Shown: in pieces, positions 1-7,878 of the stretch
Layout of the letters: each line of letters starts with the position of its first letter
Numbering within the stretch: position 1 is the stretch's first letter
Assembly (NCBI GenBank): GCA_003576705.1
Contig: QOZS01000050.1
Span: forward strand, 1 to 42,471
Source of the DNA: Desertibaculum subflavum
Lineage (GTDB): Bacteria; Pseudomonadota; Alphaproteobacteria; Ferrovibrionales; Ferrovibrionaceae
DNA length: 42,471 nt
Direction: 5' to 3'
Position numbers and translations under genes: made by a program
Notes under the pieces: model-generated
What the model was told of the DNA's origin: nothing
What the model saw: the letters and a program-made list of their open reading frames with translations, nothing else
Databases searched by the model: none

Positions 1-92
1 AGCTCGCCATCGTCGCCTGCATGCGAAAGATCGTCGTCCATCTCAACGCAATCCTCGCCAGGCACTACCAAAATGCCCATGCCAAACCTTGA
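1..92 (+). mobile_element. IS110-family transposase, C-terminal fragment (5' truncated by window edge)
   Basis: The frame starting at base 3 is open from the window edge to a TGA at 90-92. It encodes about 29 residues, beginning LAIVACMRKIVVHLNAILAR. The string 'VACMRK...LNA(I/M)L' is characteristic of the extreme C-terminus of IS110/IS116/IS902-type (DEDD plus Ser) transposases. Only the last helix is visible, so whether the full gene is intact cannot be judged. The ccr gene ends convergently at 177 and a hairpin lies between at 109-139. This rests on motif recognition in a short peptide, so confidence is moderate. Confidence 0.6.
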
Positions 93-108
93 CACTCAAA
101 CACAGTCG

Positions 109-139
109 CTCTCCCCCCCCCACCAAGGTGGGCGGAGAG
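109..139. repeat. REP-like palindrome / possible bidirectional terminator
   Basis: A C-rich left side and G-rich right side pair as CTCTCC (109-114) with GGAGAG (134-139) and CCCACC (119-124) with GGTGGG (127-132), around an AA loop. It sits between two convergent genes, the IS110 tail and ccr, so it could act as a bidirectional terminator, though no T-tract follows. It resembles the C-rich/G-rich palindromes at 40699-40717 and 40750-40770 and may belong to the same dispersed family. Confidence 0.5.
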
Positions 140-176
140 GGCTTCAGGTGCGCGGACGAGGGCGCAGGCGCCGCCA

Positions 177-1478
177 TCAGCCGCCGTTGCCGGCTTCGAT
201 GGCGTCCTCGACGGTGCGGAGTCCCGGTGTCTTGGCCGAGACCAGCACGGCCATGTTGCCGGGCTTGTGCTGGTTCTTCCACATCTTGGTGTGGGCCCGC
301 GGGATGTCGTTCCAGGAGAACACTTCCGACATGCAGGGATCCAGGCGGCGCTCGATGACGAGCTGGTTCGCCTGGCTCGCCTGCAGCAGGTTGGCGAAAT
401 GGCTGCCCTGGATGCGCTTCTGGCGCATCCACACGAAGCGGGCATCCATGGTCAGGTTGTAGCCGGTGGTGCCGGCGCAGAACACCACCATGCCGCCGCG
501 CTTCACCACGAAGCAGGAGACCGGGAAGGTCGCCTCGCCCGGATGCTCGAACACGAAGTCGACGTCGTTGCCTTTGCCGGTGATGTCCCAGATCGCCTTG
601 CCGAACTCGCGGCACTTCTTCATGTACTCGGCATAGCCCTTGACGTCGTTGACCGGCGGCAGCTGGCCCCAGCAATCGAACTTGTTGCGGTTGATCACGC
701 CCTTGGCGCCGAGCGAAAGCACGAAATCCTTCTTGCTGTCGTCGGAGATGACGCCGATCGCGTTGGCGCCCGACACCGCGATGAGCTGGATCGCCATCGA
801 GCCGAGGCCGCCGGCGGCGCCCCAGACCAGCACGTTGTGGCCGGGGCGCAGAATGTGCGGCCGGTGGCCGAACAGCATGCGATAGGCGGTGGCGAGCGTC
901 AGCGTGTAGCAGGCGCTCTCTTCCCAGGTGAGGTGCTTGGGCCGCGGCATCAGCTGGCGCGACTGCACGCGGGCAAACTGCGCGAAGCTGCCATCCGGCG
1001 TCTCGTAGCCCCAGATGCGCTGGGTCGGCGAGTTCATCGGGTCGCCGCCATTGCATTCCTCGTCGTCGCCGTCGTCCTGGTTGCAATGGACGATGACCTC
1101 GTCGCCGACCTTCCAGCGCTTCACCCGGCGGCCGACGGCATAGACGACGCCGGAGGCGTCGGAGCCGGCGATGTGGAACGGCGCCTTGTGCACGTCGAAG
1201 GGGGAAATGGGGATGCCAAGGCCGGCCCAGACGCCGTTGTAGTTGACGCCGGCGGCCATCACCAGGATCAGCACCTCGTCGGCATCGATCTCCGGCGTCG
1301 GCAGCACTTCGAGCTGCATGGATTCTTCCGGCGGGCCGTGCCGCTCGCGCCGGATTGCCCAGGCATACATGTTCTTCGGTACATGGCCGAGCGGCGGGAT
1401 CTCGCCCACCTCGTAGAGGTCCTTGTAGGCCGCACCGTTATCGGTCGCGAGCTTCAGCGCCTCTGCGCCCTGTGCCAT
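177..1478 (-). CDS. ccr: Crotonyl-CoA carboxylase/reductase
   Basis: This 433-residue medium-chain dehydrogenase/reductase is of the Ccr type. It catalyses NADPH-dependent reductive carboxylation of crotonyl-CoA to (2S)-ethylmalonyl-CoA, the signature step of the ethylmalonyl-CoA pathway for C2 assimilation. Visible marks are the N-terminal GroES-like domain (GVNYNGVWAGLG, HIAGSDASGVV), the Rossmann motif WGAAGGLGSMAIQL, and the Ccr-specific stretches HCNQDDGDDEECNGGDPM and FEHPGEATFPVSCFVV. Length fits the family (about 430). The ATG at 1478 has GGAGG seven bases upstream. It is divergent from ecm, the mutase two steps later in the same pathway, which supports Ccr over a generic quinone reductase. 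Confidence 0.97.
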   Translation of the reverse strand: MAQGAEALKLATDNGAAYKDLYEVGEIPPLGHVPKNMYAWAIRRERHGPPEESMQLEVLPTPEIDADEVLILVMAAGVNYNGVWAGLGIPISPFDVHKAPFHIAGSDASGVVYAVGRRVKRWKVGDEVIVHCNQDDGDDEECNGGDPMNSPTQRIWGYETPDGSFAQFARVQSRQLMPRPKHLTWEESACYTLTLATAYRMLFGHRPHILRPGHNVLVWGAAGGLGSMAIQLIAVSGANAIGVISDDSKKDFVLSLGAKGVINRNKFDCWGQLPPVNDVKGYAEYMKKCREFGKAIWDITGKGNDVDFVFEHPGEATFPVSCFVVKRGGMVVFCAGTTGYNLTMDARFVWMRQKRIQGSHFANLLQASQANQLVIERRLDPCMSEVFSWNDIPRAHTKMWKNQHKPGNMAVLVSAKTPGLRTVEDAIEAGNGG

Positions 1479-1495
1479 CGTCTCGCCTCCTTATG

Positions 1496-1610
1496 CCCTC
1501 AACGTATGCAGGTGGAGCCTGCTGCACTGCAACATGCATAGCTTGGCTTTTCCGCAGCGCAACAGATTTCAAAGTGAACGGGGTAAATTGAAACTTAATT
1601 ACCCAAGTGG
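1496..1610. promoter_or_regulatory. Shared ccr/ecm divergent regulatory region with inverted repeats
   Basis: The 206-bp gap between the two start codons is AT-richer than its surroundings. On its ecm side TTTCAA (1567-1572) and TTGAAA (1588-1593) form an inverted repeat. It is interleaved with GGGTAA (1581-1586) and TTACCC (1599-1604). On the ccr side four TGCA motifs cluster at 1507-1538, including the 9-bp palindrome TGCACTGCA (1523-1531) and ATGCAT (1534-1539). These look like operators for coordinate control of the two pathway genes. Known regulators of such genes include CcrR (TetR type), ScfR/RamB-type and PhaR proteins, but assigning any of them here is inference. No promoter hexamer is convincing. 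Confidence 0.45.
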
Positions 1611-1684
1611 CCGAATTGGCGTTCTCGCCTCCCGTGCTGCGTGATAAATGTTGCAGGTGCGAAAGGACGGTCAGGAAAACCCGT

Positions 1685-3709
1685 ATGGCCAAGTTTGGTT
1701 CCGACAACGGTGTGAAGCGCGATCAGCCCAGGAAGGATCAACCCTGGCTGATGCGCACCTATTCGGGGCACAGCTCGGCGGCGGCCTCGAACGAGCTCTA
1801 CCGCACCAACCTGGCGCGTGGGCAGACCGGGCTCTCGGTCGCCTTCGACCTGCCGACCCAGACCGGCTACGACAGCGACCATGCGCTGGCCAAGGGCGAG
1901 GTCGGCAAGGTGGGCGTGCCGGTCGGCCATCTCGGCGACATGCGCACGCTCTTCGAGGGCATTCCGCTCGAGCGGATGAACACCTCGATGACGATCAATG
2001 CGACAGCGCCCTGGCTGCTCGCGCTCTATGTCGCGGTGGCGGAGGAGCAGGGCGCGAAGCGGGCCAGCCTGCAGGGCACTACCCAGAACGACATCCTGAA
2101 GGAATATCTCTCGCGTGGGACCTACATCTTCCCGCCCGGTCCTTCGCTGCAGCTGACCACCGACGTGATCGCCTTCACCTATCGGGAACTGCCGAAGTGG
2201 AACCCGATGAACGTCTGCTCCTATCACCTGCAGGAGGCCGGGGCGACGCCGGTGCAGGAGCTCGCCTTCGCGCTGGCCAATGCAATCGCCGTGCTGGATG
2301 CCGTGAAGGCCTCGGGCCGGGTGCCGGCGGCGGAGTTTTCCGGCGTGGTCGGGCGGATCAGTTTCTTCGTCAATGCCGGCGTGCGCTTCATCACCGAGAT
2401 CTGCAAGATGCGCGCCTTCGCCGAGCTGTGGGACGAGCTCTGCCGCGAGCGCTATGGCGTCACCGACCCGAAGCACCGGCTGTTCCGCTACGGCGTGCAG
2501 GTGAATTCGCTCGGCCTGACCGAGCCGCAGCCGGAGAACAACGTCTACCGCATCCTGCTCGAGATGCTGGCCGTGGTGCTGTCGAAGAACGCGCGCGCCC
2601 GCGCGGTGCAGCTGCCGGCCTGGAACGAGGCGCTCGGCCTGCCCCGGCCGTGGGACCAGCAATGGTCGCTGCGCCTGCAGCAGATCGTCGCCTACGAGAC
2701 CGACCTGCTGGAATTCGGCGACATCTTCGACGGCTCGAAGGTGATCGATGCGAAGGTCGCCGAGCTGATGGCGGAAGCGACGGCCGAACTCGGCCGCATC
2801 ACGGCGATGGGCGGCGCCGTCGCCGCGGTCGAGAGTGGCTACATGAAGCAGGCGCTGGTCGAGAGCAATGCGCGGCGTGTGCGCGCCATCGAGGCCGGCG
2901 ACCTGCCGGTGATCGGCGTCAACATGTTCACCGAGAGCGCGCCCTCGCCGCTGGTCGCCGGCAATGATGGCGGCATCCTGACGGTCGATGACAGCGCCGA
3001 GCGCGAGCAGACGGAGCGGCTCCAGGCCTGGCGGGCGCAGCGCGACGGCGGCGCGGTCGAGAAGGCCCTGGCCGAGCTCGCGGCGGCGGCGCGCGAGAGC
3101 CGCAACATCATGCCGGCCTCGATCGACTGCGCCCGGGCCGGCGTCACCACCGGCGAATGGGCCGAGACCTTGCGCCGCACCTATGGCGAGTACCGGGCGC
3201 CGACCGGCGTTTCCGGCATCACCGCCGGCACGGCCGGTGATACGCAGAAGGCGCGCGAGCATGTCAAGGCGGCGGCGGCCAGGCTCGGCCGGCCGCTCAA
3301 GGTGCTGATCGGCAAGCCCGGCCTGGACGGCCACTCCAACGGTGCCGAGCAGATCGCCGTCAAGGCGCGCGATTGCGGCATGGAAGTGGTCTACGAGGGC
3401 ATCCGCCTGACCCCGGCCCAGATCGTGAACTCGGCGCTGGAGGAGGGGGTGCACCTGGTCGGCCTTTCCATCCTGTCCGGCAGCCACGTGACGCTCGCCG
3501 GCGAGGTGGTGGCGCGGATGCGCGAAGCGGGGCTCGACGATATCCCTGTCGTGGTCGGGGGCATCATCCCGCCGGAGGATGCAAAGCGGCTGTCGGCGGC
3601 GGGAATTGCTGCCATCTATACGCCGCGCGACTATGATCTGAACGCCATTATGCGCGACATGGCCGATATCGCCGTGCGCTATGCCGAAGGGCAGGCCACA
3701 GCTGCGTGA
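1685..3709 (+). CDS. ecm: Ethylmalonyl-CoA mutase (B12-dependent)
   Basis: This 674-residue single-chain acyl-CoA mutase probably converts (2R)-ethylmalonyl-CoA to (2S)-methylsuccinyl-CoA with adenosylcobalamin. The N-terminal part is the TIM-barrel mutase domain (QTGLSVAFDLPTQTGYDSDH, MNTSMTINATAPWLLALYVA, LQGTTQNDILKEYLSRGTYI). The C-terminal part is the B12-binding domain, with the base-off motif DGHSNG near residue 549 and GGIIPPEDAK. The ATG at 1685 is chosen over an upstream in-frame ATG at 1607, because the peptide before it is not mutase-like and its start would fall in the operator region. The adjacent ccr argues for Ecm (MeaA) rather than methylmalonyl-CoA or isobutyryl-CoA mutase. 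Confidence 0.95.
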   Translation: MAKFGSDNGVKRDQPRKDQPWLMRTYSGHSSAAASNELYRTNLARGQTGLSVAFDLPTQTGYDSDHALAKGEVGKVGVPVGHLGDMRTLFEGIPLERMNTSMTINATAPWLLALYVAVAEEQGAKRASLQGTTQNDILKEYLSRGTYIFPPGPSLQLTTDVIAFTYRELPKWNPMNVCSYHLQEAGATPVQELAFALANAIAVLDAVKASGRVPAAEFSGVVGRISFFVNAGVRFITEICKMRAFAELWDELCRERYGVTDPKHRLFRYGVQVNSLGLTEPQPENNVYRILLEMLAVVLSKNARARAVQLPAWNEALGLPRPWDQQWSLRLQQIVAYETDLLEFGDIFDGSKVIDAKVAELMAEATAELGRITAMGGAVAAVESGYMKQALVESNARRVRAIEAGDLPVIGVNMFTESAPSPLVAGNDGGILTVDDSAEREQTERLQAWRAQRDGGAVEKALAELAAAARESRNIMPASIDCARAGVTTGEWAETLRRTYGEYRAPTGVSGITAGTAGDTQKAREHVKAAAARLGRPLKVLIGKPGLDGHSNGAEQIAVKARDCGMEVVYEGIRLTPAQIVNSALEEGVHLVGLSILSGSHVTLAGEVVARMREAGLDDIPVVVGGIIPPEDAKRLSAAGIAAIYTPRDYDLNAIMRDMADIAVRYAEGQATAA

Positions 3710-3737
3710 GGTGGCTGGTCTGGCAACCAGTCCTCAC
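3706..3737 (+). terminator. Stem-loop overlapping the ecm stop codon
   Basis: GTGAGG (3706-3711) pairs with CCTCAC (3732-3737) and, after a small internal bulge, CTGGT with ACCAG, closing a six-base loop. The ecm TGA (3707-3709) is inside the 5' arm. No T-run follows, so this may be an attenuating or mRNA-stabilising hairpin between ecm and the TPR gene rather than a strong intrinsic terminator. Confidence 0.4.
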
Positions 3738-3791
3738 TACAATAGCCGCCAACCCATCCGCCCGCTGGGGCCAAGCTCCCCGGGCCAAGCT

Positions 3792-5546
3792 GTGAGAGCC
3801 GCATTGACCAGGATCTTCCGTAGGACAGGTGTCGGCGGCACGGCTTTGGCGCTGCTCTTGACCGCCTGCCAGAGCATGCATTCCGGCAATGGCGGCCGCG
3901 ACGGCATGCCGGTGACCATGGTGTCACCGGCCGGCAGCTACCTCGCCGGTCTGGTGGCGCGGGACGATCGCGACCTCGGCGCGGCAGCGACCTTCTTCCA
4001 GATCGCGCTGGAAGCCGATCCGGACAATCTGAACCTGGCCCGCAGCACCATGATCGCCGCCGTCTCCGCCGGGCGGATGGAGGATGCCGTCAGGCTGGCC
4101 GACCGCATCGTCAAGGCCGATACGCGCGACCCGATCGGCAACCTGCTGCTCGGCGTCCGGGCCCTGCATGCCGACCGGCCGGCCGAGGCATCGGGCCGGT
4201 TCAGCGTCGCCTCGCGGACGCGCATCTATGCCCTGCTGATGCCGATCGCCAGCGCCTGGGCGCTCTACGGCGACGGCCGCTTCGACGAGGCCGAGGGCGA
4301 GCTGCGCAATCTGCGCGAGAACGGGCCCTTCGCCCCCTTCGCGCATTACCACCTGGCGCTGCTCAATGACGCCGCCGGCCGGCGCGAGGCGGCCGAGAGC
4401 GCCTATTCGGACGCGCTGCGCCAGGCCGGCCCGGCGGCGATGCGGCTGGTCGAGGCCTATGGCTCGTTCCTGGAGCGGACCGGGCGGATCGGCGATGCCG
4501 AGAAGCTCTATCGCGACGTGATCGGCCGCCAGGGCGACGCGCCGCCGATCGAGGCGGCGCTGGCGCGGCTGCTTGCCGGCCAGCCGTCCAAGCCTTTGGT
4601 AACCACCGCGATCGGCGGCGTGGCCGAAGCCTTCTATGGCGCCGCCTCGGCCCTGGTGCGCGACGAGGACGGCGATGCCGGCCTGCTGTTCGACCGCTTC
4701 GCACTCTATGCCGATCCGCAATTCGACGTGGCACGGCTGCTGCTCGGCGAGCGGCTCGAGCGGCTCAAGCGCTACGAGGATGCGGTGGAGGTCTATCGCG
4801 GCATCGGCGACCGTTCGATCTTCGCCAGCTCGGCGGGCTTGCGCCACGCCTGGGCGCTGCACCAGCTGAAGCGCGACGATGAGGCGGTGACGATCCTGCG
4901 CAAGACGGCGGCGCTGGACGGCAGCGACCCCGAAGCCTTCATGACCCTGGGCGACATCCTGCGCAGCGGCGACCGCTATGCCGAGGCGGCGGAGGAGTAT
5001 GGCCGCGCCATCGAGCGGGTCGGCCAGCCCGAGGAGCGGCACTGGACGCTGTTCTATGCGCGCGGCATTGCGCTGGAACGCGCCAAGCAGTGGCCACAGG
5101 CCGAAGCCGATTTTCTGAAGGCGCTGGAGCTTCGGCCCGACCAGCCGCTGGTACTCAACTATCTCGGCTATTCCTGGATCGAGCAGGGCCTGCACCTGCA
5201 GCGGGCGCGGCAGATGGTGGAGCGCGCTGTCAGCCTCCGGCCGAATGACGGCTATATCGTCGACTCGCTCGGCTGGGCGCTCTATCGCCTGGGCCATTAC
5301 GCGGAGGCGGTCACGCATCTCGAGCGCGCGGTCGAGCTGAAGCCGGTCGATCCGACGATCAACGACCATCTGGGCGATGCCTATTGGAAAGTCGGTCGCC
5401 ACAACGAGGCGCGCTTCCAGTGGCAGCGGGCGCTGGCGATGAAGCCGGATGCCGACCAGGTGGCGCGCATCAAGGCCAAGCTCGAATCCGGGCTGGTCGA
5501 GAACGCCGCCGACCGGCCGCTGGTACCGGTCAAGAACGGCGGATGA
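3792..5546 (+). CDS. Tetratricopeptide-repeat lipoprotein
   Basis: From a GTG at 3792 this is a 584-residue protein with a lipoprotein signal: Arg-rich start, hydrophobic GGTALALLLTAC and lipobox Cys near residue 26. The rest is a run of helical tetratricopeptide repeats, clearest in the C-terminal half (PEAFMTLGDILRSGDRYAEA, QPLVLNYLGYSWIEQG, GYIVDSLGWALYRLGHYAEA, PTINDHLGDAYWKVGRHNEA). It is therefore probably an outer-membrane or periplasmic scaffold protein; the partner is unknown. The GTG start is chosen because it gives a proper signal peptide, whereas the open frame continues upstream to 3681 without signal character. It overlaps ispE by ATGA, an arrangement compatible with translational coupling. 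Confidence 0.85.
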   Translation: MRAALTRIFRRTGVGGTALALLLTACQSMHSGNGGRDGMPVTMVSPAGSYLAGLVARDDRDLGAAATFFQIALEADPDNLNLARSTMIAAVSAGRMEDAVRLADRIVKADTRDPIGNLLLGVRALHADRPAEASGRFSVASRTRIYALLMPIASAWALYGDGRFDEAEGELRNLRENGPFAPFAHYHLALLNDAAGRREAAESAYSDALRQAGPAAMRLVEAYGSFLERTGRIGDAEKLYRDVIGRQGDAPPIEAALARLLAGQPSKPLVTTAIGGVAEAFYGAASALVRDEDGDAGLLFDRFALYADPQFDVARLLLGERLERLKRYEDAVEVYRGIGDRSIFASSAGLRHAWALHQLKRDDEAVTILRKTAALDGSDPEAFMTLGDILRSGDRYAEAAEEYGRAIERVGQPEERHWTLFYARGIALERAKQWPQAEADFLKALELRPDQPLVLNYLGYSWIEQGLHLQRARQMVERAVSLRPNDGYIVDSLGWALYRLGHYAEAVTHLERAVELKPVDPTINDHLGDAYWKVGRHNEARFQWQRALAMKPDADQVARIKAKLESGLVENAADRPLVPVKNGG

Positions 5547-6415
5547 GCCTGCCGATCCGCCGCGCGGCACCGGCCAAGCTCAATCTTTATCTCCACGTCA
5601 CCGGCCGCCGCCCCGACGGCTATCACGAGCTCGACAGCCTCGTCGCCTTCCTCGATCTCGGCGACGACGTCGAGGTGCAGGCGGCCCCCACGCTGAGCCT
5701 GGAGGTGACCGGGCCGATGGCCGCGGGCGCCCCCGCGGACGGCGACAACCTGGCGCTGCGGGCGGCGCGGGCGCTCGCCCGGGCCTACGGCGTCACCGGC
5801 GGTGCGCGGATCGTGCTGGAAAAGCGCTTGCCGAGCGCGGCCGGCCTCGGCGGCGGCTCGGCCGATGCCGCGGCCACCTTGCTGGCGCTGGTCGAGCTGT
5901 GGCAGCTGCCGCATGAACCGGCCCGGCTGGCCGAGATCGGACTTGCCCTCGGCGCCGATCTGCCGGTCTGCCTGCTCGGCCGGGCGGCCCGGATGCAAGG
6001 TATCGGCGAGCGCCTCGTCCCGGCGCCGGACCTGCCGCCCGCCGGCATCGTGCTGCTCAATCCCGGCCTGCCGTTGGCGACCCGTGATGTGTTCGAGGCC
6101 CGGAAAGGCGCCTTCTCGGCGCCGGCCGCGCTGCCGGCCACATTCGGGGACCTGCCCGGCCTGGCCGACTTCCTGGCCGGCTGCGGCAACGACCTGGAGC
6201 CGGCGGCGACCGCGCTCGCTCCGGCGGTGGGCACGGCGCTGCAGATCCTGCGGGCCTCGCCGGACGTACGCCTCGTGCGCATGGCAGGCAGCGGCGCCAC
6301 CTGCTACGGCCTGTTCGACGGCGAAGCGGCGGCGAGGCGGGCCTTTGCCGGCATGACGCTTCCGCCCGGCTGGTGGGGTGCCGCTACGGCCATTTCCCCG
6401 GCGCCGCAAGTCTGA
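5543..6415 (+). CDS. ispE: 4-diphosphocytidyl-2-C-methyl-D-erythritol kinase
   Basis: This 290-residue GHMP kinase phosphorylates CDP-methylerythritol in the non-mevalonate isoprenoid pathway. The substrate-binding N-terminus APAKLNLYLHVTGRRPDGYH is diagnostic, followed by the ATP-binding motif PSAAGLGGGSADAAATL and the C-terminal glycine motif RMAGSGATCYGLF. The ATG at 5543 overlaps the preceding TPR gene's TGA as ATGA. Length agrees with the family (about 280-300). The last MEP-pathway gene, ispH, lies 1.5 kb downstream. Confidence 0.97.
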   Translation: MSLPIRRAAPAKLNLYLHVTGRRPDGYHELDSLVAFLDLGDDVEVQAAPTLSLEVTGPMAAGAPADGDNLALRAARALARAYGVTGGARIVLEKRLPSAAGLGGGSADAAATLLALVELWQLPHEPARLAEIGLALGADLPVCLLGRAARMQGIGERLVPAPDLPPAGIVLLNPGLPLATRDVFEARKGAFSAPAALPATFGDLPGLADFLAGCGNDLEPAATALAPAVGTALQILRASPDVRLVRMAGSGATCYGLFDGEAAARRAFAGMTLPPGWWGAATAISPAPQV

Positions 6416-6453
6416 GATCATAGAGGCCGGGAAACGCTTCGGAGAATCCGGCG

Positions 6454-6978
6454 ATGAACATGTTCTTCGTCGAGCAGATGGCGATGTATTCGGCCTATCA
6501 CCGTCACCCGCGCAACCGCGCGACGCATTTCATCGGCATTCCGATGATCGTGCTGTCGCTGCTTGTGATGCTGGCCTGGCTGCCGATCGGGCCGGTCGAT
6601 GCGGCGCTGGCATTCCTGGCCGCCGCGAGCCTGCTCTATCTTTGGCTCGACTGGCGGGTGGCATTCCCGACCATCCTCGTCTCGGTATTGCTCTTTGTTC
6701 TGGCCGAATGGATCGCGGCCCTGGACCGCGTCGCCGCCTGGTCGGCCGTGGCCGCGCTGTTCGTTGGCGGATGGGTGTTCCAGCTGGTCGGCCACGCCTT
6801 CGAAGGACGCCGGCCGGCGCTGCTCGACAACCTGTTCCAGGCCCTCGTCGCGCCGATGTTCCTGACCGCCGAGACGATGTTTGCGCTCGGCCTGCGCCGC
6901 GACCTGGAAACCGAGATGGAAGCGCGCTGGCCGAAATACCGCTTCGGCACGGCGACGGCCCAGCCCGCGCCTCAGTAG
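6454..6978 (+). CDS. Mpo1-like (DUF962) membrane protein
   Basis: This 174-residue protein has about four transmembrane segments and the Mpo1/DUF962 pattern. YHRHPRNRATHFIGIPM lies near the N-terminus and GHAFEGRRPALLDNLFQAL in the second half, with His residues that would bind iron. Yeast Mpo1 is an Fe(II)-dependent dioxygenase acting on 2-hydroxy fatty acids in alpha-oxidation; the bacterial role is inferred from homology. ATG at 6454. Its last seven bases overlap the convergent lipoprotein gene. It may be read from the ispE transcript (38-bp gap). Confidence 0.85.
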   Translation: MNMFFVEQMAMYSAYHRHPRNRATHFIGIPMIVLSLLVMLAWLPIGPVDAALAFLAAASLLYLWLDWRVAFPTILVSVLLFVLAEWIAALDRVAAWSAVAALFVGGWVFQLVGHAFEGRRPALLDNLFQALVAPMFLTAETMFALGLRRDLETEMEARWPKYRFGTATAQPAPQ

Positions 6979-7508
6979 CCGCGCCGGCGGCGGTTGTATT
7001 CGAGCTGCTCCTCGGTGAGCTCCAGGCCGACCAGAATCTCGTAATCGGCTGGGCTGCGGCCGGCGGCGAGCGGAATACGCTCGGTGATTTCCTCGCCGAC
7101 GCCGGCACGGCGGCGGCCGGGCGGCAGCTCGACCTGGCCGGGAATGGATTCGCGGGCGACGATGCGCTGGCTCGCGCGCTCCACCACCGCCACGAAATAG
7201 GGCAGCGCGATCGTGGTCGCCGCCTCCGGTGCCGCCGGGCCGCGCGAGGCCGCCATCTGGATCGTCACGACCACCTCGACGGCGGCGCCCTTGTCACGCA
7301 GCTCGCAGGTGCGGTCGACGCTGAACACTTCGGCCTCGTGCTCGACATCGGTCAGGTCGCGGCCCTTGCCGGGGCGGAACTTCACCAGCGTCGCCGCGTC
7401 CGCCAGGATGCCGATCCGGGGACAGGGCGGTGGCGCCGAACGGTCGAACATGCCGCAGGCCCCCACGGCCAGCGGCAGCAACAGAAAGCAGGAGCGGAGC
7501 CGTCTCAG
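6972..7508 (-). CDS. Small lipoprotein of unknown function, probable CTG start
   Basis: The frame gives a well-formed lipoprotein signal, LRRLRSCFLLLPLAVGAC, and a mature domain of about 160 residues that I do not recognise. The mature part is mixed alpha/beta with an Arg-rich tail (EYNRRRRGY). No ATG, GTG or TTG can start the signal peptide properly. The only position giving a complete n-region is CTG at 7508-7506, which overlaps the upstream CDGSH gene's stop as CTGA, mirroring the ATGA couplings elsewhere in the window. The alternative is that the signal begins at an internal TTG with an unusually short n-region. It is convergent with the Mpo1-like gene. Confidence 0.65.
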   Translation of the reverse strand: MRRLRSCFLLLPLAVGACGMFDRSAPPPCPRIGILADAATLVKFRPGKGRDLTDVEHEAEVFSVDRTCELRDKGAAVEVVVTIQMAASRGPAAPEAATTIALPYFVAVVERASQRIVARESIPGQVELPPGRRRAGVGEEITERIPLAAGRSPADYEILVGLELTEEQLEYNRRRRGY

Positions 7509-7744
7509 ACCCGGTTGTGGGATCCGTCGCAGAGCGGTGACTTGCCGGTATGCTTGCAGGCGCAAAAGAACACCTTCTTGGTTGCTTCGGCATCGTATTT
7601 CAGGGGGCTGAAGGCCGAGCCCTTGTGCGAGCCGTCGCAGAAGGGCTGCTTCTTGCTCATCCCGCAGGCGCACCACCAATAGCTCTTTCCCGTCTCGACA
7701 TCGACTGCGATCGGCGATTTCTGGGCAACGACCGGCTCCGACAT
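7505..7744 (-). CDS. Tandem CDGSH iron-sulfur domain protein
   Basis: This 79-residue protein has two CDGSH-type [2Fe-2S] motifs, CACGMSKKQPFCDGSH and CACKHTGKSPLCDGSH. Each has the three Cys plus one His that ligate a mitoNEET-like cluster. Two motifs in one small chain match the bacterial tandem-CDGSH class; the role is probably electron transfer or Fe-S handling in the cytoplasm, with no known substrate. The ATG at 7744 (MSEPVVAQ) is preferred to an upstream in-frame ATG at 7774 because the added residues are Arg-rich and non-conserved. Its stop overlaps the probable start of the lipoprotein gene. It is divergent from ispH. Confidence 0.93.
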   Translation of the reverse strand: MSEPVVAQKSPIAVDVETGKSYWWCACGMSKKQPFCDGSHKGSAFSPLKYDAEATKKVFFCACKHTGKSPLCDGSHNRV

Positions 7745-7878
7745 TACGACCCTCCCGACCCTGCGCTGCCGCACTTCGCCCGCGCTTGGGCCCCTCGCTT
7801 GGCAAGGGTCATGTCGGCGGCTAGCTTGGCGCGGAGATTAGGCAACCCACCCAGGTCGCACAAGCCGAACGGGCCGCC

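Noticed and set aside
1595..3487. 630-residue antisense frame opposite ecm, and similar long antisense frames opposite ccr, the TPR gene, the FAD enzyme, MacA and others
   Set aside because: These are Arg/Gly/Ala/His-rich shadows of strongly supported genes, without recognisable domains or ribosome-binding sites; long antisense frames are normal at this GC content.
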